Assembly: GCA_002189105.1 (NCBI GenBank)
Contig: NIOB01000003.1
Span: forward strand, 496,001 to 560,000
Reading direction: 5' to 3'
DNA from: Saccharibacillus soli
GTDB lineage: Bacteria; Bacillota; Bacilli; Paenibacillales; Paenibacillaceae
Length of the DNA: 64,000 nucleotides
Shown here piece after piece: positions 8,705 through 16,900 of this stretch. The position numbers and the translations under genes are program-made. Below the pieces are notes generated by a model. The model was not told the DNA's origin. It saw only the letters and a program-made list of their open reading frames with translations, and did not search any database. Position 1 is the first letter of the stretch. Every line of letters starts with the position of its first letter.

Positions 8705-9658
8705 TTAGCTGCTGAGTTCTTCGCCGATCCGTTTGAGCAGGTACATGCGGCTGTAGGATTCCGTACCGCTCAGCCCTTCTTCAAACAGCGCTCCGAGATG
8801 CAGATGCCCGTCTTTGAAAGCCCTCAGGTTTTGCCACTTGGCGTCCTGTCCCAGCAGGTCCAATGTGTCTGCCTTGCTCTGTCCCTGATACAGCCAGGGT
8901 CCGTCCATAAAAATGTAATCCGGATCGATCTTCGCCAACTGGTCCAGCGTCAGCATCGGGGTCCGTTCTTCGGATTTCACCGGGTACTGGAAGCCGAGGT
9001 CCTGATAGAGGGTCGGAATGACGCTGCCGGGCACGACCTTGAACTTTGTCCCGCCTTCGTCCTGTGACAGCAGGTATACGGCTTTTTTGTCGCGGTTCGG
9101 GTTCCACTTTTTCACAAGGGCTTCGGCGTCTTTTTCGTAGTCGGCAATCAGCTTCTCGCCTTTTTTCTTCTGGGCGGTCAGAGCGGCCATCATGCGCAAA
9201 TTTTCTTTCCAATCGACTCCGGGGCCGCCGGCCAAGATCACGGGAGCCACCTTCGACAGCTCCCGTATGTGTTCCGTATTATCCAGACCCATCATAATGA
9301 TGGCATCGGGGTCATAGGCGCGTACCGCATCCATATCGTCGGTGTCGATCTTCTCCGCGTCTTTGGCATAGTCCGCGACTACGCCCGCGTAATGCCCGCC
9401 TCCGTCTTCGGGAACTGCCGACACTTTGACATCCAACGCCATCGCATCTTCCAGAGGAAAACTGGTCCACTCGAACAGGATGCGTTCCGCTTTCTTCGGC
9501 ACTTCGATTGTAGATCCGTCATAGGTCAGCTGCTGCGTTCCCGTCAGATCTTCGCTTCCGCAGCCGCTCAGCAGCAGGCCGAGGCCGATCGTCAGCGGCA
9601 GCGCGGCGCGCCCAATCTTTTTGGCGTAACTTTTTGCGGATTCTCGCTGTGGTTCCAT
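8705..9658 (-). CDS. ABC transporter substrate-binding lipoprotein (siderophore/cobalamin class)
   Basis: Membrane-anchored solute receptor of 317 residues. The signal sequence ends in the lipobox LLLSGC with the lipid-carrying Cys at 33. The mature part follows the Peripla_BP_2 (TroA-like) plan: ILFEWTSFPLEDAMAL, then YDPDAIIMMGLDNTEHIRELSKVAPVI, and a second lobe with TLDQLAKIDPDYIFMDG. This class binds Fe-siderophores, haem or corrinoids. No permease or ATPase gene is adjacent, so it works with a transporter encoded elsewhere. The ribosome site (AAAAGGGG) is modest. It lies just downstream of the nir operon terminator and is transcribed separately. Confidence 0.87.
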   Translation of the reverse strand: MEPQRESAKSYAKKIGRAALPLTIGLGLLLSGCGSEDLTGTQQLTYDGSTIEVPKKAERILFEWTSFPLEDAMALDVKVSAVPEDGGGHYAGVVADYAKDAEKIDTDDMDAVRAYDPDAIIMMGLDNTEHIRELSKVAPVILAGGPGVDWKENLRMMAALTAQKKKGEKLIADYEKDAEALVKKWNPNRDKKAVYLLSQDEGGTKFKVVPGSVIPTLYQDLGFQYPVKSEERTPMLTLDQLAKIDPDYIFMDGPWLYQGQSKADTLDLLGQDAKWQNLRAFKDGHLHLGALFEEGLSGTESYSRMYLLKRIGEELSS

Positions 9659-9690
9659 CTGTCTAACTACCCCTTTTCATTCTTTTCATC

Positions 9691-9726
9691 AAAAAATCGG
9701 ACCGCGAACGCTCGCGGCCCGATTCT
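9691..9726 (-). terminator. terminator of the nir-cobA operon
   Basis: Stem AATCGG-A-CCGCGA (9695-9707) / TCGCGG-C-CCGATT (9712-9724) with a 4-nt loop. On the minus strand it runs into a T-run. It sits 55 bp past the cobA stop. Confidence 0.9.
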
Positions 9727-9781
9727 TATTATAAACGTTTCGCTTCCATATGGAGTTACCGACTTTTTTTGCCTAAAAGCG

Positions 9782-10546
9782 TTATCCGATGTATCGCCGC
9801 TCGGCTGCGGCCGGGTACAGCATCTCCCGGATGCCGACCGTATCCCCGACGATCAGAATGGCCGGATTGCCGATTTTCAACGCAACGGCCGACTGAGCGA
9901 TGCTGCCGAGCGTTCCGGTCACCACCCGTTCTGCGGAAGTCGTTGCATTTTCGATCAATGCCGCCGGCGTCGCAGCCTCCCGTCCATGAAGCACAAGCTG
10001 GCCGCAGATTTCTTCGAGCTTTGCGACACCCATATAGATCGCCAGCGTATCCACGCTTTTCGCCAGCAGATCCCAGCGTATCAGGGCACCTTCCTCCGCA
10101 CATCGACTGCCTGTTACGACGGCAAATGAAGCGGCCGTACCGCGATGGGTCAGGGGAATCCCCGCCGAGGCCGAAGCTCCTACCGCCGAGGTGACACCAG
10201 GAATGACTTCAAAAGGGATTCCCGCCTGCGCAGCAGCCAGCGCTTCTTCACCTCCCCGTCCAAAGATGAATGGGTCGCCTCCTTTTAACCGCACAACGTG
10301 ATGACCGACTCTGGCGTAATCGACGATCAGGCGATCAATTTCGCTCTGAGTGAGTGCGTGCTGCCCGGGGGCTTTGCCGCAGTAAATCTTCATTGTCCCT
10401 GCCGGGCAGACGTTCAGCAGTTCATCGCTCACCAACCGATCGTAGAATACGACGTCAGCGCTCTCCAGACGACGCAGCGCCTTGACGGTAATCAGCTCCG
10501 GGTCGCCAGGCCCTGCTCCAATAATCGAGATTCGTCCTCTGTTCAT
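9782..10546 (-). CDS. cobA: uroporphyrinogen-III C-methyltransferase
   Basis: Methylates uroporphyrinogen III at C2 and C7 with SAM to give precorrin-2, the branch point to sirohaem, the cofactor of NirB in the same operon. The 254 residues carry the SUMT signature: IIGAGPGDPELITVKA at the N-terminus, DVVFYDRLVS, VRLKGGDPFIFGRGGEE near 90, the IPGVTSA loop and GIPLTHRG. The start overlaps the stop of the upstream transporter gene by 4 bp (ATGA), so translation is coupled. It is a single-domain SUMT without the CysG oxidase part. Last gene of the operon. Confidence 0.95.
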   Translation of the reverse strand: MNRGRISIIGAGPGDPELITVKALRRLESADVVFYDRLVSDELLNVCPAGTMKIYCGKAPGQHALTQSEIDRLIVDYARVGHHVVRLKGGDPFIFGRGGEEALAAAQAGIPFEVIPGVTSAVGASASAGIPLTHRGTAASFAVVTGSRCAEEGALIRWDLLAKSVDTLAIYMGVAKLEEICGQLVLHGREAATPAALIENATTSAERVVTGTLGSIAQSAVALKIGNPAILIVGDTVGIREMLYPAAAERRYIG

Positions 10547-11544
10547 AGGCCTTTCTCCAATGCCGCAGAGGTCGAAGCGCGAGCTATCGAAGTCGCACCG
10601 GGCAGTCGCCCTATTGCTTCAGCAGCTTCAAGTTGAGACGGAAGCGCTGTATGAGCCTGGAGAGAAGCTGCGGTGTAGGGCACTTCCGATACCGGGCGAA
10701 CCGTGGTGTCGATTCCGGAACTCAACGTCCCTTGTTCCCCGGATTTACCTTGACCTCCTCTACGCGCCTGCTGTCCCCAATAGAGCAGCAGACCCGTAAA
10801 CACGGCACCGCCAACAAAGTTGCCAAGCAGCACGGGCAGCCCGCTCCAGACCAGCCAGTCCATTCCGCTGACGGATGATCCCAGCAGCATCCCGGCTGGA
10901 ATGACGAACATGTTGACGACTGTATGCTCGAACCCCTGCCCGAAGAAGATCAGAATCGGCAGCCACATCGCCATAATCTTGCCGCCTGTCGATTTGGACG
11001 TCATCGCCATAACCGCGCCCAGCGTCACCATCCAGTTGCAGAGAATCGCCTTGACGAATACCAGCAGCCAGCCTTCCCCGCCCAGCTTCTGATAAGCCAG
11101 GGTCTTGGCTTCGCTTGTGCCTACCAGAGAAGCAATCAGCGGGTTCGACATATCGCTTCCCGCCTTGGTGACGACCAGCACATAGGCCAGCGCATACAGA
11201 CCGCAGCCGATCAGATGTCCCACGATCACCCAGAAGTAGTTTTTGAACATGGCGCGAACCGTCGTTTTTTTCTCCAGGACAGCCAGTGGAATCAGGGCAA
11301 AGCTGCCCGTCACCAGCTCAAGCCCCAGCAGTACAATAATCACAAATCCCACAGGGAACAGGATCGCTCCCGCCATTGGCACTCCCGTCTGCCCGGAGGC
11401 CGTCATTGCCAGCGTTGTCGCACAGGCCAGGATCGCTCCGGCAAGACCCCCGCGTACCAGCAGTTGAAGCGTCGTCAGTTCCGCCTTATTTTTGCCTGTC
11501 TCGATCATCTGTTGGAGCACTTCACCAGGTTTGACATAATCCAT
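10543..11544 (-). CDS. nirC: formate/nitrite transporter family channel with C-terminal extension
   Basis: Membrane protein of the FNT family, here most likely importing (or exporting) nitrite for NirBD. The first 270 residues hold six membrane helices with the family features: KPGEVLQQMIETGKNKA at the start, LGLELVTGSFAL, the filter region CNWMVTLGAVMA, and FGQGFEHTVVNMF. The last about 65 residues are hydrophilic, Ser/Thr/Ala-rich and absent from usual family members (about 260-280 residues). A GAGGAA ribosome site precedes the ATG. It lies 68 bp after nirD and overlaps cobA by 4 bp. The nirC assignment rests on context. Confidence 0.9.
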   Translation of the reverse strand: MDYVKPGEVLQQMIETGKNKAELTTLQLLVRGGLAGAILACATTLAMTASGQTGVPMAGAILFPVGFVIIVLLGLELVTGSFALIPLAVLEKKTTVRAMFKNYFWVIVGHLIGCGLYALAYVLVVTKAGSDMSNPLIASLVGTSEAKTLAYQKLGGEGWLLVFVKAILCNWMVTLGAVMAMTSKSTGGKIMAMWLPILIFFGQGFEHTVVNMFVIPAGMLLGSSVSGMDWLVWSGLPVLLGNFVGGAVFTGLLLYWGQQARRGGQGKSGEQGTLSSGIDTTVRPVSEVPYTAASLQAHTALPSQLEAAEAIGRLPGATSIARASTSAALEKGL

Positions 11545-11612
11545 TCTAATTCCTCGCTTTCTAAATGGGAGAGTGAACCGATCGATGCTGACCAGCGTTC
11601 TTGCTCGGTAGG

Positions 11613-11990
11613 TTAGGCGATATGACTGTCTTCTGCGGAATCGGCATCACCGGCTCCACTCCATGTATCCTTCCATTTCAGAAAAATGCTGCCGTCCTCC
11701 AGCACTTTGGTCTCGAAAGTCTCGATGCAGCCTTTGTCCGGGTCGAGAGCTTCGCCGCTGCGCAGATCGATGCGCCAGTCATGCAGCGGACAATGGACAA
11801 CCGGGCCGCAGACCATCCCTTCGGAGAGCAGACCGCCCTTGTGCGGACAGCGATTTTCTACGGCGAGAATCTCTCCGTCAGACAGACGGAACAAGGCAAT
11901 CTCCACCCCCTGTACATTCAGGCGGCGCGAGCCCAAAGGGTCAATGTCCTGTACGCGTCCTACACGCACCTGCTGGATTTCCCGATTCAT
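11613..11990 (-). CDS. nirD: nitrite reductase small subunit (Rieske-type)
   Basis: Small subunit of NADH-dependent assimilatory nitrite reductase, 125 residues. It has a Rieske [2Fe-2S] fold with both ligand motifs visible, CPHKG near residue 48 and CPLHDW near 67. Unlike the E. coli NirD, which has lost its cluster ligands, this protein keeps them. Its ATG overlaps the nirB stop by 4 bp, so the two subunits are translationally coupled. Confidence 0.95.
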   Translation of the reverse strand: MNREIQQVRVGRVQDIDPLGSRRLNVQGVEIALFRLSDGEILAVENRCPHKGGLLSEGMVCGPVVHCPLHDWRIDLRSGEALDPDKGCIETFETKVLEDGSIFLKWKDTWSGAGDADSAEDSHIA

Positions 11991-14515
11991 GCGGATTCCT
12001 CCTCTTGCTCTGGATTGATTGGGCTGGAATGGGTTGGACTGGAATAAGTCGAACGGGATTCCGTCGATGCGGCTGTCGTTGCTTTTTCCGCTTCAGGCAG
12101 ACGTTCAAAGTTCTTGCGCAGCTCCGGCTCATTCACAATCTGCTTCCACGGATCGACCGTTCGATCCAGTGTATCGCGCAGTTGTTTATGCAGCGCCTGG
12201 CGCTCCTCCTCGTTCTCTAACACCTGGCGGATCTGCTCCAGTCCCACGCGTTCCACCCACGGCGCCGTGCGCTCATTCCAAGTTGCATTTTCCCGATAAT
12301 ATTGTAAAAAGGCGCTTGCCCATTCTTCCACTTCGTCGTCCGTCTTCACCACACAGAGCAGCTCGGTTGCCCGGACATGAACGCCCGCATTACCGCCCAC
12401 ATGCAGTTCCCAGCCGCCGTCAATGGCGACGACGCCAAAGTCCTTGACCGTGGCTTCCGCGCAGTTGCGGGGGCAGCCGGATACAGCCAGCTTAACCTTG
12501 GCCGGTGCGTTCATTCGCTCAAAGGCCTTTTCCAATCGGACGCCCATCCCCATCGCATCCTGGGTTCCGAAGCGGCAGAACGTCGAGCCTACACAGGTCT
12601 TGACGGTACGCAGCGCTTTGCCATAGCCATGACCGGAAGGCATGTCCAGTGCTTCCCAGACGCCCGGGAGATCCTCTTTCTTCACCCCGAGCAGATCGAG
12701 CCGCTGTCCGCCCGTGAACTTGACTAACGGTACTGCAAATTTCTCCGCAACCTCGGCGATTCGCTTCAGCTCACCGGGCGAGGTCACCCCGCCATAGATG
12801 CGCGGAATGACCGAATAGGTGCCATCCTTCTGGATGTTCGCATGATACCGTTCGTTGGCAAATCGGGATTCCTTCTCGTCCTTGTATTCTGCCGGAAATA
12901 ACATTCCCAGATAATAGTTGAGTGATGGACGGCATTTGGAACAGCCCTCCGGGTTGTCCCATTCCAGCACGTTCATGACTTCCTTGACCGTCTTGAGCCC
13001 CATGCGTTTGATCTCGGCGACGATCTCGTCGCGGCTCAGTGTCGTGCATCCGCAGATGCCTTCCTTCACCGTCACGACGTCGTCTCCGGCATAAATCTGA
13101 AGCAGTCCTTCCACCAGCGGTTTGCAGCCGCCGCAGGAAGCCGAGGCTTTGGTACAGCCTTTGATCTGTCCGAGACTCGTACAGCCACCTTCAATCGCCG
13201 ATACGATGTCACCCTTGGATACGCCGTTGCAGCCGCAGACGATCTCGTCTACCGGCATCGCTTCAAGCCTTGCCGATGCGTTTCCCCCGCCTCCAGCGGA
13301 TATTGCATCGGCAGGCAGACCCAGCAGAAGTTCCTTTTCCCGTCCGGCGATATTCTCCCCACTCTTAATCAGGGCAAACAGTGAAGCCCCTTCGCTGGTC
13401 TCGCCGAATAATACCGCGCCGATCAGCCGATCATTCAGTACGACAAGCTTCTTGTACACGCCTTCGATCTCATCTTGGTACCTCAGTGCCCGCGCTCCTT
13501 CGGGCTCCACGAATACACCGCCAGAGAACACATCAACACCGGAGACCTTGAGTTTGGTTGAAGTGACCGAACCTTCATATCCAGCAGTGTCCACTCCAGC
13601 AAGACGTTTGGCTAACACGGCGCCCTGTTCATAGAGCGGGGCAACCAGTCCATACGCGATGCCCCGATGCTGGGCACATTCGCCAACAGCATGGATACCG
13701 GGCTTGTTCGTTCGCATATAATCATCGACGACAATCCCGCGTTCGACCGCGATCCCGCTGCGTTCAGCCAGTGACACGTTGGGACGAATTCCTACCGCCA
13801 TCACCACCAGATCCGCTTCCATCATGCTGCCATCCTTGAACAGCAGTCCCCTGGCGCGTTTCTGCCCCAATATCGCTTCCGTCTGCTTCTTCAGCAGGAA
13901 CTTCATGCCCTGGCGCTCCAGCTCCTGCTGAAGCATCAACGAAGCCGGGCGATCCAACTGGCGCTCCATCAGAAACTCGTTGATGTGAATAACCGTGACA
14001 TCCATGCCCAGGTTCAACAGTCCACGTGCCGCTTCCAGACCCAGCAGACCGCCACCGATGACGGCTGCTTTTTTATGCTTGCGGGATGCCTCCTGCATCG
14101 CCTGGCAGTCCTTGATGTCGCGGAACCCGATGACCCCTTCCTTGTCTGCACCGGGAATGGGCAGGATGAACGCGTTTGAACCCGTTGCCAGGATCAGCTC
14201 ATCATAGTCGGCTTCGATGCCTCCCTGGGCATAGACGCGGCGTTTATCCGAATCAATCCTCGATACTTCCTGCCCCATATGCAGCGTAATGCCATGCTCC
14301 CGATACCAATCCAGATCGTTGATGACGATCTCGTCCAACTTGGTGCCGCCTGCCAATACCGAAGAGAGCAGGATGCGGTTATAATTGGGATGCGGTTCGG
14401 CTCCGAAGATCGTGATGTCATAGAGATCGGGGTTCAGCTTCAGCAGATGTTCCAGCGTGCGCACACCCGCCATGCCATTGCCGACCAGCACCAGTTTTTT
14501 GCGTGTCGTTGTCAT
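11987..14515 (-). CDS. nirB: nitrite reductase large subunit
   Basis: Catalytic subunit that reduces nitrite to ammonium with NADH using FAD, Fe-S and sirohaem. The start at 14515 is chosen (842 residues) because GAGAGGAG precedes it at 14526-14533, and the longer frame would begin inside the leader terminator. Domains in order: FAD/NAD oxidoreductase (VLVGNGMAG near 12), a BFD-like [2Fe-2S] region with CGCNG near 427 and CGGC near 462, then the ferredoxin-like and 4Fe-4S/sirohaem domains with CVGSTFC near 637 and SGCPRNC near 677. First gene of nirB-nirD-nirC-cobA. Expression is probably controlled by antitermination in the leader. Confidence 0.97.
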   Translation of the reverse strand: MTTTRKKLVLVGNGMAGVRTLEHLLKLNPDLYDITIFGAEPHPNYNRILLSSVLAGGTKLDEIVINDLDWYREHGITLHMGQEVSRIDSDKRRVYAQGGIEADYDELILATGSNAFILPIPGADKEGVIGFRDIKDCQAMQEASRKHKKAAVIGGGLLGLEAARGLLNLGMDVTVIHINEFLMERQLDRPASLMLQQELERQGMKFLLKKQTEAILGQKRARGLLFKDGSMMEADLVVMAVGIRPNVSLAERSGIAVERGIVVDDYMRTNKPGIHAVGECAQHRGIAYGLVAPLYEQGAVLAKRLAGVDTAGYEGSVTSTKLKVSGVDVFSGGVFVEPEGARALRYQDEIEGVYKKLVVLNDRLIGAVLFGETSEGASLFALIKSGENIAGREKELLLGLPADAISAGGGGNASARLEAMPVDEIVCGCNGVSKGDIVSAIEGGCTSLGQIKGCTKASASCGGCKPLVEGLLQIYAGDDVVTVKEGICGCTTLSRDEIVAEIKRMGLKTVKEVMNVLEWDNPEGCSKCRPSLNYYLGMLFPAEYKDEKESRFANERYHANIQKDGTYSVIPRIYGGVTSPGELKRIAEVAEKFAVPLVKFTGGQRLDLLGVKKEDLPGVWEALDMPSGHGYGKALRTVKTCVGSTFCRFGTQDAMGMGVRLEKAFERMNAPAKVKLAVSGCPRNCAEATVKDFGVVAIDGGWELHVGGNAGVHVRATELLCVVKTDDEVEEWASAFLQYYRENATWNERTAPWVERVGLEQIRQVLENEEERQALHKQLRDTLDRTVDPWKQIVNEPELRKNFERLPEAEKATTAASTESRSTYSSPTHSSPINPEQEEESA

Positions 14516-14556
14516 TGCAGAATCGCTCCTCTCGTCTGGGCAAATCGTCATTCGGG

Positions 14557-14631
14557 AAAACACAAACAGCCCACCCTCATCCCGGCTGCGGAAAACGTAC
14601 GTTTTCCTTTGCCATATGAATGAGAGCAGGC
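14557..14631 (-). terminator. regulated terminator in nirB leader
   Basis: On the minus strand GCCTGCTCTCAT (14631-14620) pairs over 12 positions, including three G-U, with ATGAGGGTGGGC (14580-14569). A U-rich tail TGTTTGTGTTTT (14568-14557) follows. The loop contains a perfect 18-bp palindrome (14590-14607) that can fold by itself. The 5' arm overlaps ANTAR hairpin 2, so the two folds exclude each other. The nirB ribosome site lies 24 nt beyond the tail. Confidence 0.7.
14590..14607. repeat. perfect 18-bp palindrome in nirB leader
   Basis: GGAAAACGTACGTTTTCC is fully self-complementary. It lies inside the terminator loop of the nir leader, so it would form a side hairpin in RNA. A protein-binding site in DNA is the alternative. 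Confidence 0.6.
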
Positions 14632-14667
14632 GCCATTGCCGCTTCCGTCGAATACATCGTTGTATCC
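14625..14667 (-). promoter_or_regulatory. ANTAR-protein target: tandem A1/G4 hexaloop hairpins
   Basis: On the minus strand hairpin 1 (14667-14650) is GGATAC-AACGAT-GTATTC, and hairpin 2 (14643-14625) is AGCGGC-AATGGC-GCC(T)GCT with one bulged base. Both terminal loops are hexanucleotides with A at position 1 and G at position 4, the known signature of RNA bound by ANTAR domains (NasR, EutV). The linker is 6 nt. The 3' arm of hairpin 2 is part of the terminator stem, so binding would favour readthrough. The gene for an ANTAR protein lies directly across the divergent promoter. Confidence 0.75.
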
Positions 14668-14686
14668 GGGTGAATTCTTGAGACCG

Positions 14687-14715
14687 ACTATACCGGATTT
14701 TTATTTTTGCGTCAA
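14687..14715 (-). promoter_or_regulatory. sigma-A promoter of the nir operon
   Basis: On the minus strand TTGACG (14715-14710), a 17-bp spacer, and TATAGT (14692-14687). Predicted transcription starts near 14680, about 13 nt before ANTAR hairpin 1. Confidence 0.75.
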
Positions 14716-14726
14716 CAATTTTGACA
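14710..14726. promoter_or_regulatory. GlnR/TnrA-like box shared by divergent promoters
   Basis: CGTCA-N7-TGACA matches the nitrogen-regulator consensus TGTNA-N7-TNACA with one mismatch. It covers the -35 elements of both the nir and the ANTAR-gene promoters exactly. The identity of the binding protein is inferred from motif similarity only. Confidence 0.5.
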
Positions 14727-14749
14727 TATAATTTTTAAAATTTTAAAAT
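14721..14749 (+). promoter_or_regulatory. sigma-A promoter of the ANTAR gene
   Basis: TTGACA (14721-14726), a 17-bp spacer, and TAAAAT (14744-14749) in an AT-rich stretch. Predicted start is near 14756, giving a leader of about 166 nt. Confidence 0.65.
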
Positions 14750-14922
14750 CATCGACAAAATATCGATTTTAATGTTATATAAATTAACACAAAATCATGA
14801 ACCGAATAATGTCATTGGCAGACACGGATCGGATGAGTTCAGTCAATGACTGATTATGATCTGGCTTGGCCGTGCCATTACCCAAATGGATTCTGAACTT
14901 CTGAACATAAGGAGCGACGTTC

Positions 14923-15525
14923 ATGCACAGCTTATTGATCGTGCACCATGCTTCCGATCCGCCGCCCGGTTCGGCCGCAGCCTCACTTGAAGGAGACCCA
15001 GCCTCTCTGCTGCGCGGCTGTGGGTATCTGATCGAATCTGCCCTTACACGCGAAGAAGCCTTTGAACGTGTTAGCGAAACCGATGCAGCCGTATTGTCCC
15101 TGCCGATTACCGAAATGAATGAATGGGCGGATCTGCTTCTCTCGCGCAAGACGGTTCCTGTCCTCTGGTGGTGTACATCCGAAAACGCTACGCTGTCGGT
15201 ATCGGCCTGTGAAGATGACGTGCGCATCGACGGTGTGCTCTCTCCTTATATGAAGCCTGCGGAGATTCACTGGATTCTGCACTTCAGCTCCAGGCGCTGC
15301 TACGAACGGGTTCAATGGGCCAAGGAACGGGAGAAGCTGCTTGCCCGGCTGGAAGAACGCAAATGGATTGATATGGCAAAAGGGATTCTGTCCAAGACCA
15401 AAAACATCTCCGAGTCGGAAGCTTATGATCTGCTGCGCAAGCAGGCCATGAACGAACGCAAACGTATGGTGGACGTCGCCACATCCATCGTCAAAGTCTA
15501 TCAACTGCTGCATGAACCATCCTGA
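14923..15525 (+). CDS. ANTAR-domain transcription antiterminator (NasT/NasR-like)
   Basis: RNA-binding regulator of 200 residues. The C-terminal ANTAR domain (about 138-195) shows the expected three-helix pattern, LEERKWIDMAKGILSKTKN then SESEAYDLLRKQAMNERK and VATSIVKVYQLL. The N-terminal region has receiver-like length and strands but no acidic pocket: LLIVHHAS stands where two Asp are expected and VLSLPI where the phospho-acceptor Asp should be. Canonical phosphorylation is therefore unlikely. AAGGAG lies 9 nt before the ATG. It is divergent from nirB, whose leader carries the matching double-hairpin target, so it probably switches nirBDC-cobA on in response to nitrate or nitrite. Confidence 0.88.
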   Translation: MHSLLIVHHASDPPPGSAAASLEGDPASLLRGCGYLIESALTREEAFERVSETDAAVLSLPITEMNEWADLLLSRKTVPVLWWCTSENATLSVSACEDDVRIDGVLSPYMKPAEIHWILHFSSRRCYERVQWAKEREKLLARLEERKWIDMAKGILSKTKNISESEAYDLLRKQAMNERKRMVDVATSIVKVYQLLHEPS

Positions 15526-15536
15526 GGAGGCCAGCC

Positions 15537-16640
15537 ATGATCGATCTGTTAAAAGAAGTCGCCCGCGGCAAGCGCGGCGCCAGGGATCTGAACTACGAAG
15601 AATCCGTTGAAGCGGCGGAAGCCATTCTGGGCGGTCGCTCTACACCGGCACAGACGGGAGCCTTCCTGATTGCCGAGCGGCTGAAGCTGGAGAGCGCCGA
15701 GGAATTGGAGGCATTCGTGTCCGTATGCCGCAGACAGGCCTATCGGGAGTGCCGCCATCCGGGGATCGACTTTGCAGGTCCCTATGATGGTCGGCAGAAG
15801 ACGTTCTGGGCCTCGCTGCCGACGGCCTTTGTCGTGGCGGCAGCCGGCTTGCCCGTGACACTGCATGGTTCCGCCCCGCTGCCGCCGAAATATGGCGTGG
15901 TGCTGCATGATCTTCTGCGGATATGCCGCATTGATCCGCTGTCATTGAGCCGCGCTTCGTCGATTGCAGCCGCCGATGCCTCGGCAGCCGCAGTCCCACA
16001 TGGGCAGGGCGGTGTATTGTTCGCCGACTCTGCCAAATGGTGCCCCCCACTGGGCGCCCTGCACGATATTCGTCAGGAACTGGGCATGCGTACGCTGCTG
16101 AATACGGCCGAAAAGCTTGTTGATTATTCCTGCTCGCCCTATCTGGTGCTGAGTGTGTTCCACAACACGGTCATCGACCGTCTGGCGCGGCTCGTTACTC
16201 GCCTCGGCTATCGCAAATCGCTGATCGTGCAGGGCGTCGAAGGTTCGGAAGATGTCTTCATTCATCGCCCAACCCGGGTTCATACGGTCGAAAATGGGCA
16301 GATCGAATTGGATCTGCTTGATCCGGAAATGTACGGCCTGGATACGGAACTGCCTGACGACGAGGCGGCATGGACAGCCCGGGCACAGCTCGACATGCTC
16401 GAAGCCATTCTGCAAGGCGGCGGGCATATGGCCTATTACAATCAGACGCTGCTGAACGCGGCGGTACGTCTGCATCTGGCAGGCGCCGTCGATTCGGTCG
16501 AGCAGGGGATCTATACGGCGAAGCCTCTGTTGGATGACGGCACCGCCTGGAACGTCTACACCGCCTGGAAAAAAACACTGCAAGACGCGGCTCCCCTGGG
16601 CGAACAGGCGGCGCGTGAGGCGGCGGTTTGGGAAGCGTGA
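15537..16640 (+). CDS. TrpD2/YbiB-like anthranilate phosphoribosyltransferase homologue
   Basis: Protein of 367 residues with the two-domain glycosyltransferase-3 fold: a helical N-domain with LNYEESVEAAEAILGG and TPAQTGAFLIAERLK, then the catalytic-type domain. The PRPP-binding GTGGD motif of true TrpD is not conserved (FAGPYDGRQK), and no trp genes are near. It therefore fits the TrpD2/YbiB group, whose E. coli member binds nucleic acid and is not known to make phosphoribosyl anthranilate. It starts 11 bp after the ANTAR gene with a GAGGAGG ribosome site and so is co-transcribed with the regulator. A role in nitrogen or RNA control is an inference from context. Confidence 0.8.
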   Translation: MIDLLKEVARGKRGARDLNYEESVEAAEAILGGRSTPAQTGAFLIAERLKLESAEELEAFVSVCRRQAYRECRHPGIDFAGPYDGRQKTFWASLPTAFVVAAAGLPVTLHGSAPLPPKYGVVLHDLLRICRIDPLSLSRASSIAAADASAAAVPHGQGGVLFADSAKWCPPLGALHDIRQELGMRTLLNTAEKLVDYSCSPYLVLSVFHNTVIDRLARLVTRLGYRKSLIVQGVEGSEDVFIHRPTRVHTVENGQIELDLLDPEMYGLDTELPDDEAAWTARAQLDMLEAILQGGGHMAYYNQTLLNAAVRLHLAGAVDSVEQGIYTAKPLLDDGTAWNVYTAWKKTLQDAAPLGEQAAREAAVWEA

Positions 16641-16691
16641 TGCCCAGCAGCAATTATTGGAGAAAAAGATATGAATGAATCCAGCAAGAAG

Positions 16692-16735
16692 GGTCGATGA
16701 AAAGCCGGATTTCGGCTTTCCATCGGCTCTTTTTG
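16692..16735 (+). terminator. terminator after the ANTAR/trpD2-like operon
   Basis: GTCGATGAAAAGCCG (16693-16707) pairs with CGGCTTTCCATCGGC (16713-16727), followed by TCTTTTT. It lies 52 bp after the stop. Confidence 0.88.
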
Positions 16736-16900
16736 CTGCGTACACGCCCTGGTCTTGAGCCAACGAGTTTCCCTTCGCCAATCTCCGGATTGGAATCTCG
16801 CCAACAAACGAATTTTGGAAAAGGCGCTACAAAATTCAGCGAACCCTCGTCTTTTGTGTACCCGGGGCACGAAACGAATCCACGAAGGAGCTGAACATCT

